A stretch of 64,000 nucleotides of DNA from Acidipropionibacterium jensenii DSM 20535 (GTDB taxonomy: Bacteria > Actinomycetota > Actinomycetes > Propionibacteriales > Propionibacteriaceae). The stretch is taken from assembly GCF_000425285.1 (NCBI RefSeq), contig NZ_AUDD01000008.1, positions 1-64,000 of the forward strand, in the 5' to 3' direction. The translations under genes were made by a program, and so were the position numbers. The notes beneath the pieces were generated by a model. That model ran no database searches and was not told the origin of the DNA. It saw nothing but the letters and a program-made list of their open reading frames with translations. Positions 59,564-64,000 of the stretch are shown in pieces; position 1 is the first letter of the stretch; the number at the start of each line of letters is the position of its first letter.

Positions 59564-61798
59564 ATGAGCGATCACAGCAAGGATGCGGCGCAGCCGCCGA
59601 CCACGGTCGGACACACCAGCGGCAGGGTCACGCTGCCCGTCGAGGAGGGCATGGACGACCGGCTCACAGGGATTCTCGCCGATCTGGGTGCCGACGCCGT
59701 GCGCAACTCCGACGGCACCTGGCTTCCCGAGATCGTCGGCACACTGCCGGTGAAGGTCTACGCGACCCGGTTCTGCGCCCGCGGGGACGAGGCCTGGGCG
59801 GTGGACCACCTCGATCAGCACACCAGCATCTATGTCTGCTCCGACCGGGTTCCGGCGCTGGTCGACGGTCCGCTTCGCATCGACATCATGGCCGGCTTCC
59901 TTGCCGACCAGCTGCGACCCGACACCGAGGTCGACGTCTCCAGGTGGTGGCAGGTCCGCGACCGCACCACCGGTGAGGTCCTCGCACCCTCGGGGTGGAC
60001 GGTCCGGGGCGAGGGCTCCGAGTGCACCGTGACCATCGCCGGCGCCCACGCCGGCCACGTGTACACGGTGGCCTTCCTGGCGGCCCAGATATGGGACAGC
60101 ACCCAGATCTACAACTACACGACCAATCACTGGGAGAATGACCCCACCAGGGTCAAGGAGCACTCCTACAATGTGGCATTCCCGGACACCTGGAATCACG
60201 TGAGGGATGATCTCGGATCCTGGCTCGATGCCCATCCCGAGGTCGATGTCGTGCGATTCACGACATTCTTCTACCACTTCACCCTGTACTTCAATGACCG
60301 CGCACAGGAGAAGTACGTCGACTGGTTCGGGTACTCCGCCTCCGTCTCGGTGCCGCTGATGGAACAGTTCGAGGCTGAGACCGGACGGGTCATCGACCCC
60401 GAGGACTTCATCGACGCCGGCTACCACAACTCCTCCTTCCGCCCCCCGTCGCCGTTCTTCCTGGCCTGGATCGGATTCGTCAACCGGTTCGTCGTCGAGA
60501 AGGTGCGCACGCTCGTCCAGATCTGCCATGACAAGGGCCGCGAGGCGATGATGTTCCTCGGTGACAACTGGATCGGCACCGAACCCTACGGCGACCTGTT
60601 CGCCACCACCGGGCTGGACGCCGTGGTCGGGTCGGTGGGCTCGGCGGCCACCACCCGGATGATCTCCGACATTCCCGGGGTGCGGTACACCGAGGGACGA
60701 TTCCTGCCGTACTTCTTCCCCGACGTCTTCAACGACCGGGGCGATCCGATCGGGGAGGCCAACACCAGTTGGATCACCGCCCGGCGGGCCATCATGCGCA
60801 GCCCCCTGGACAGAATAGGGTTCGGCGGATATCTCTCACTGGCCGCCCAGTTCCCAGACTTCATGGCGAGAATTTCCGAGATCTGCCAGGAGTTCCGCGA
60901 CTTCTGGGAGAGGTCCCGGGGCGAGACGCCGCAGTCGGCACCATTCCGGGTGGGCATTCTCAACGCGTGGGGGAGGAGTCGATCCTGGATGACCTTCATG
61001 GTCGCCCACGCGCTCTACTACAAGCAGGCCGATCCCTACCTCGGAGTGGTGGAGGCGCTGGCCGGGCTGCCCTTCCAGATCGACTGGCTGTCCTTCGACG
61101 ACATCGCCGAGGGGGTGCCCGAGGAGATCGGCGTCATCATCAACGCCGGGGCCGCCGGCACCTCCTTCTCCGGCGGACCGGCATGGGCGGATCCTCGGAT
61201 CCAGGCCGTCATACGGCGGTTCGTCGCCGCCGGCGGAGGGCTGATAGGGGTGGGGGAGCCGAGCTTCCACATCGGCGAGGGAGCCGCCCTCCAGCTGTCC
61301 GACATCCTGGGGGTCGACCGCGAGATGGGCTGGAGCCTGTCGACCGACCGCTACCCGAGGACCGAGCCCGACCACTTCATCACCGCCGACCTCGGGGCGG
61401 ACCTCGAGGTCGGCCCGGTGGCCCCCGAGATCGTCACCACCTCGGCCGACACCCTCGTCCTGGCGGCCGGAGAGGCCACCGTGAGACTGTCGGTGCACTC
61501 CTACGGGGCCGGGCGCGCGGTCTACCTCGCCGGCCTTCCCTACTCGCCCGACAACGCCCGCCTGCTGGCGCGGGCACTGTGGTGGGCCGCCGGCCGCGAG
61601 CAGGAGTTCGCCGACTCCTTCGTCGCCGAGGACCCCCGGGTCGAGGTGTCGGTCTACCCCGACAGCGGATGCCTGCTGGCGGCCAACACCGTCCTGGAAC
61701 CGGTCAGCACCGTGGTGAGAGGGGCGGGCCACGACTATCGCGTGACCCTGGACGCGGCAGGTTCGCAGTGGCTGCCGCTGGTTCACCAGCAGGGGTGA
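59564..61798 (+). CDS. GH112 1,3-beta-galactosyl-N-acetylhexosamine phosphorylase
   Basis: This cytoplasmic enzyme performs phosphorolysis of galacto-N-biose or lacto-N-biose (Gal-beta-1,3-GalNAc/GlcNAc) to galactose 1-phosphate plus free HexNAc. It has 744 aa, as in bifidobacterial and Cutibacterium enzymes. The barrel holds TTFFYHFTLYFNDRAQEKYVDWFGY-type residues around 233-257 and the acid catalyst in FLGDNWIGTEPYG (Asp334 by position). No signal peptide is present. No disaccharide transporter, NahK, GalT or GalE lies nearby; it sits alone between hrpA and tesB. Preference for GNB or LNB cannot be read from the sequence. Confidence 0.88.
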   Translation: MSDHSKDAAQPPTTVGHTSGRVTLPVEEGMDDRLTGILADLGADAVRNSDGTWLPEIVGTLPVKVYATRFCARGDEAWAVDHLDQHTSIYVCSDRVPALVDGPLRIDIMAGFLADQLRPDTEVDVSRWWQVRDRTTGEVLAPSGWTVRGEGSECTVTIAGAHAGHVYTVAFLAAQIWDSTQIYNYTTNHWENDPTRVKEHSYNVAFPDTWNHVRDDLGSWLDAHPEVDVVRFTTFFYHFTLYFNDRAQEKYVDWFGYSASVSVPLMEQFEAETGRVIDPEDFIDAGYHNSSFRPPSPFFLAWIGFVNRFVVEKVRTLVQICHDKGREAMMFLGDNWIGTEPYGDLFATTGLDAVVGSVGSAATTRMISDIPGVRYTEGRFLPYFFPDVFNDRGDPIGEANTSWITARRAIMRSPLDRIGFGGYLSLAAQFPDFMARISEICQEFRDFWERSRGETPQSAPFRVGILNAWGRSRSWMTFMVAHALYYKQADPYLGVVEALAGLPFQIDWLSFDDIAEGVPEEIGVIINAGAAGTSFSGGPAWADPRIQAVIRRFVAAGGGLIGVGEPSFHIGEGAALQLSDILGVDREMGWSLSTDRYPRTEPDHFITADLGADLEVGPVAPEIVTTSADTLVLAAGEATVRLSVHSYGAGRAVYLAGLPYSPDNARLLARALWWAAGREQEFADSFVAEDPRVEVSVYPDSGCLLAANTVLEPVSTVVRGAGHDYRVTLDAAGSQWLPLVHQQG

Positions 61799-61810
61799 CA
61801 GACTGGGGCG

Positions 61811-62668
61811 GTGCCGGTATCCACTCGTGAACTGCTGAACCTGCTCGACCTGGAGGTCCTCGACCAGGACCTGTTCCGCGGGTCCCAACCGACCACCACC
61901 TGGCAGCGCACCTTCGGCGGGCAGGTGCTCGCCCAGGCGCTGGTCGCCGCCGCCCGTACCGTCGATGCCGGACGTCGCCTGCACTCGCTGCACGCGAACT
62001 TCCTGCGGCCGGGCAGCAACGACGCACCCCTCATCTACGACGTCGAGCGGATGCGCGACGGGCGGACCTTCAGCACCCGGCTGGTACGGGCCCGCCAGCA
62101 CGGTCAGGTGATCTTCACCTCGAACCTGTCCTTCAAGAGTGTCGAGGACGGTCTGGACCACTCCGACGCGATGCCCCACGGCCTGCCCGATCCCGAGTCC
62201 TGCCCGCCCCTGGCGGAGGCTCTGGAGGACAGACTCGGGCAGGCGCTGCCCTCGATCTGGCGGGCCGACGCCCTGGACGTGCGCTACATCGCCCAGCCCG
62301 AGATCACCACCCACAACCACGCCACCCATATGCGCCTGTGGGTGCGGACCACCGGTGCCCTGCCGGAGGACCCGGTGGTCCATCAGGCGATCCTGGCCTA
62401 TCTGTCGGACATCAGCCTGCTGGCCGTGGCGGTGCTGCCCCATGAGGCGGCGCTGCGATCCGGCAAGTCGATCGCCCCCGCCTCGGTCGATCACGGGATG
62501 TGGTTCCACCGTCCGGCCAGGGCCGACGAGTGGCTCTTCTACGACGAGGTCTCGCCCAGCGCCTCCGACGCCCTGGGCTTCTCGACGGGCCGGCTCATGC
62601 AGGACGGCAGGATCGTGGCCTCCTGCTCCCAGGAGGGACTGCTGCGACTCGTCGATCCCGAGCGCTGA
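61811..62668 (+). CDS. tesB: Acyl-CoA thioesterase II (TesB)
   Basis: This double-hotdog thioesterase hydrolyses medium and long-chain acyl-CoA. It has 285 aa from GTG 61811 (VPVSTRELLNLLDLEVLDQD). Family landmarks are DLFRGSQPTTTWQRTFGGQVLAQAL, SLHANFLRPGSNDAPLIYDV and, near the end, the catalytic Asp/Thr/Gln region VDHGMWFHRPARADEWLFYD. It follows the GH112 gene by 12 bases and may be co-transcribed with it. It ends just before a long hairpin that separates it from convergent sigB. Confidence 0.94.
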   Translation: MPVSTRELLNLLDLEVLDQDLFRGSQPTTTWQRTFGGQVLAQALVAAARTVDAGRRLHSLHANFLRPGSNDAPLIYDVERMRDGRTFSTRLVRARQHGQVIFTSNLSFKSVEDGLDHSDAMPHGLPDPESCPPLAEALEDRLGQALPSIWRADALDVRYIAQPEITTHNHATHMRLWVRTTGALPEDPVVHQAILAYLSDISLLAVAVLPHEAALRSGKSIAPASVDHGMWFHRPARADEWLFYDEVSPSASDALGFSTGRLMQDGRIVASCSQEGLLRLVDPER

Positions 62669-62713
62669 CACTCGTCGCCCGTGACGCGGATGCGGCCCCG
62701 GTTCGGACGTGAC

Positions 62714-62747
62714 GCGGCGCCCCGGCCTGGTGAGGCCGGGGCGCCGC
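62714..62747. terminator. 15-bp stem-loop between convergent tesB and sigB
   Basis: GCGGCGCCCCGGCCT (62714-62728) and its exact complement (62733-62747) enclose GGTG. It is 46 bases after tesB and 34 bases after the sigma-factor gene, so it can serve both strands. Confidence 0.88.
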
Positions 62748-62780
62748 TGGGGACGATCTGTCGAACGGGATGACCCGCCC

Positions 62781-63719
62781 TCAGGCGGCCATCACCGCCT
62801 CGTTGCGCTCGCGCATCGTCGTGAGCGCGGCCCGCTCGATCTGGCGGACCCGCTCGGCGGTGATCCCCCAGACCTTGCCGATGTCGGCGAGCTTGGCCTG
62901 ACGTCCGTCGACCAGCCCGTACCGGCGGCGCACCACGTCGGCGGAGCGCTCGTCGAGATCCTCGAGGAGCCCCTCCAGACGGCTGCGGTCCTCGGCGTCC
63001 AGAACGATGTCGTCGGGTCCCGGCGCGGTCTCGCGGGCGATGAGATCGCCGAGGCTGGTGTCGCCGTCATCCTCGACAGGGGCGTCGAGACTGACGTGGT
63101 CGCGGCCGAACCGGATGAGCTCGACGATCCGCTCCTCGGTGAGGCCCAGCTCGCCGGCGATCTCGAAGATCTCGGGCTCCCGACCCAGCTGGCGCTCGAG
63201 GTTGCGGCGGGCCGCAGAGACCTGGTTGACCTGCTCGGCGACATGGACCGGCAGGCGGACGATGCGTCCCTGCTGGGCGATGCCGCGGCTGATCGCCTGA
63301 CGGACCCACCAGGTCGCATAGGTGGAGAACTTGAAGCCCTTGGCGTAGTCGAACTTCTCGACGGCCCGGATCAGGCCGGTGTTGCCCTCCTGGACCAGAT
63401 CCAGCAGGGGCATCTGGGAGCGGCCGTACTTGCGGGCCACCGAGACCACCAGACGAAGATTGGCGCGAACGAAGTGGGCCATCGCCCGGTCCCCGTCGGC
63501 GGCGATGTCCTCCAGTTCCTCCTGGCTGGCTTTGAGACGGTTCTTGGCATCGCCGGCGAGGATTGCACGGGCGAAGACGCCCACCTCGATACGACGTGCC
63601 AGTGCGACCTCCTCGGCCGCGTTGAGCAAAGGCGTCCGAGCGATCCCCTCCAAGTAGAGACCAACTGCGTCCTTGCCATCGATGCCATCGGTGGTACGAA
63701 CTCGAGACTTGGTGTCCAT
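62781..63719 (-). CDS. sigB: Primary-like RNA polymerase sigma factor (SigB type)
   Basis: This group 1/2 sigma-70 factor has 312 aa. Region 1.2 begins at DAVGLYLEGIARTPLL, region 2 contains LDLVQEGNTGLIRAVEKFDY and KGFKFSTYATWWVRQAI, region 3 VRLPVHVAEQVNQV, and region 4 the -35-binding helix GITAERVRQIERAAL. The long acidic region 1.1 of a housekeeping sigma is absent, so this is the non-essential SigB-like paralogue seen in mycobacteria and corynebacteria rather than SigA. It carries no anti-sigma partner nearby. Its 5' untranslated region contains a 9-bp inverted repeat. The start at 63719 has GGCGGGG upstream. Confidence 0.92.
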   Translation of the reverse strand: MDTKSRVRTTDGIDGKDAVGLYLEGIARTPLLNAAEEVALARRIEVGVFARAILAGDAKNRLKASQEELEDIAADGDRAMAHFVRANLRLVVSVARKYGRSQMPLLDLVQEGNTGLIRAVEKFDYAKGFKFSTYATWWVRQAISRGIAQQGRIVRLPVHVAEQVNQVSAARRNLERQLGREPEIFEIAGELGLTEERIVELIRFGRDHVSLDAPVEDDGDTSLGDLIARETAPGPDDIVLDAEDRSRLEGLLEDLDERSADVVRRRYGLVDGRQAKLADIGKVWGITAERVRQIERAALTTMRERNEAVMAA

Positions 63720-64000
63720 GTGCCCCGCCTTTCAACGTGAGAGCACCTATGACAACGCCTTTCGGTGCCGTTGTCATTCCCCGAACCGGTATTGACGCCC
63801 GCGGTTGGGGTGCGTGCTACCAGGATCAGACCGTGGTCGTAGCCCTTCACCGGCCTGCTGGTCCCACTGGCAGAAGAAAACCCTGAGCCGCAGTTTGGTT
63901 CCGGTCCGGGCCGGTGTCACAATGGACCTCGGCTCTTGACGGCTCCCGGCTGTCCTGTGCCCTTCAAAGGTTTCTGCCTTGGTGAGAGGATCCCCGTGAC
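63720..64000. promoter_or_regulatory. sigB upstream region to window end
   Basis: These 281 bases have no gene I can support. They must carry the sigB promoter (minus strand). ATGACAACG and CGTTGTCAT (63749-63757 and 63769-63777) form an inverted repeat 30 bases before the sigB start; it could fold in the mRNA or be an operator. At the far right, GAGAGGA followed five bases later by GTG (63996) may start a plus-strand gene that continues beyond the window. Confidence 0.45.

Overview
The window is a gene-dense stretch of a high-GC actinobacterial chromosome. The markers are a PucR-type regulator upstream of fabD-fabH-acpP-fabF, DUF3145, DUF3052 and DUF3046 proteins, pgsA-cinA-clgR next to recA-recX, a bifunctional-type Dcd, frequent GTG starts with 4-base overlaps, and long GC-rich stem-loops without U-tracts. 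The B12-dependent class II ribonucleotide reductase, the type 1B dihydroorotate dehydrogenase and a GH112 phosphorylase would fit Propionibacteriaceae (Acidipropionibacterium/Cutibacterium relatives). That family assignment is inference; no 16S gene is present. There are no insertion sequences, phage genes or CRISPR arrays.

Layout. 1-3.2 kb: the end of a CHAP-domain secreted protein, a frameshifted HAD phosphatase, a CAT-anticodon tRNA, a Cof-type HAD phosphatase and a proline/serine-rich membrane protein. 3.4-7.8 kb: a MoxR / DUF58 / VWA / VWA chaperone-like operon. 7.8-9.3 kb: a YggS-type PLP protein and DUF3145. 9.4-15.7 kb (minus): the type II fatty-acid operon behind a PucR-type regulator, with a NifX-like protein and a ketopantoate-reductase family protein between them. 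15.9-20.8 kb: aceE, DUF3052, an aldo/keto reductase and a YqeY protein. 20.8-30.6 kb: the pyrimidine operon pyrR-pyrC-carA-carB-pyrK-pyrD-pyrF-pyrE, with a PyrR-binding leader and no pyrB. 30.6-39.3 kb: fructosamine kinase, rimO, pgsA, cinA, clgR, a DeoR regulator, DUF3046, recA, recX and RNase Y. 39.3-47.8 kb: aldose epimerase, miaB, a small antitoxin-family protein, miaA, dapF, hflX, dinG. 47.9-52.6 kb: a small membrane protein, nrdR, nrdJ and dcd. 52.6-64 kb: a YbjN-like chaperone, a universal stress protein, a DUF1707 protein, hrpA, a GH112 phosphorylase, tesB and a SigB-type sigma factor.

How the genes work together. Three themes recur. Nucleotide supply is covered by the pyr operon, nrdR-nrdJ and dcd. 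DNA-damage and proteostasis control is covered by recA-recX, dinG and ClgR, and two matches to the LexA-independent (PafBC/RecA-NDp) promoter motif lie at recA and at a small single-pass membrane protein beside nrdR. Translation and RNA maintenance is covered by rimO, miaA, miaB, hflX, RNase Y and hrpA.

The most interesting signals are regulatory or structural: a predicted damage-inducible DivS/ChiZ-position membrane protein, paired NrdR boxes, a ClgR operator in front of clgR, paired DnaA boxes in front of recA, a likely CTG start for recX, a pyr operon lacking pyrB, two loop-less perfect palindromes, and short tandem repeats that repeatedly overlap or closely follow stop codons.
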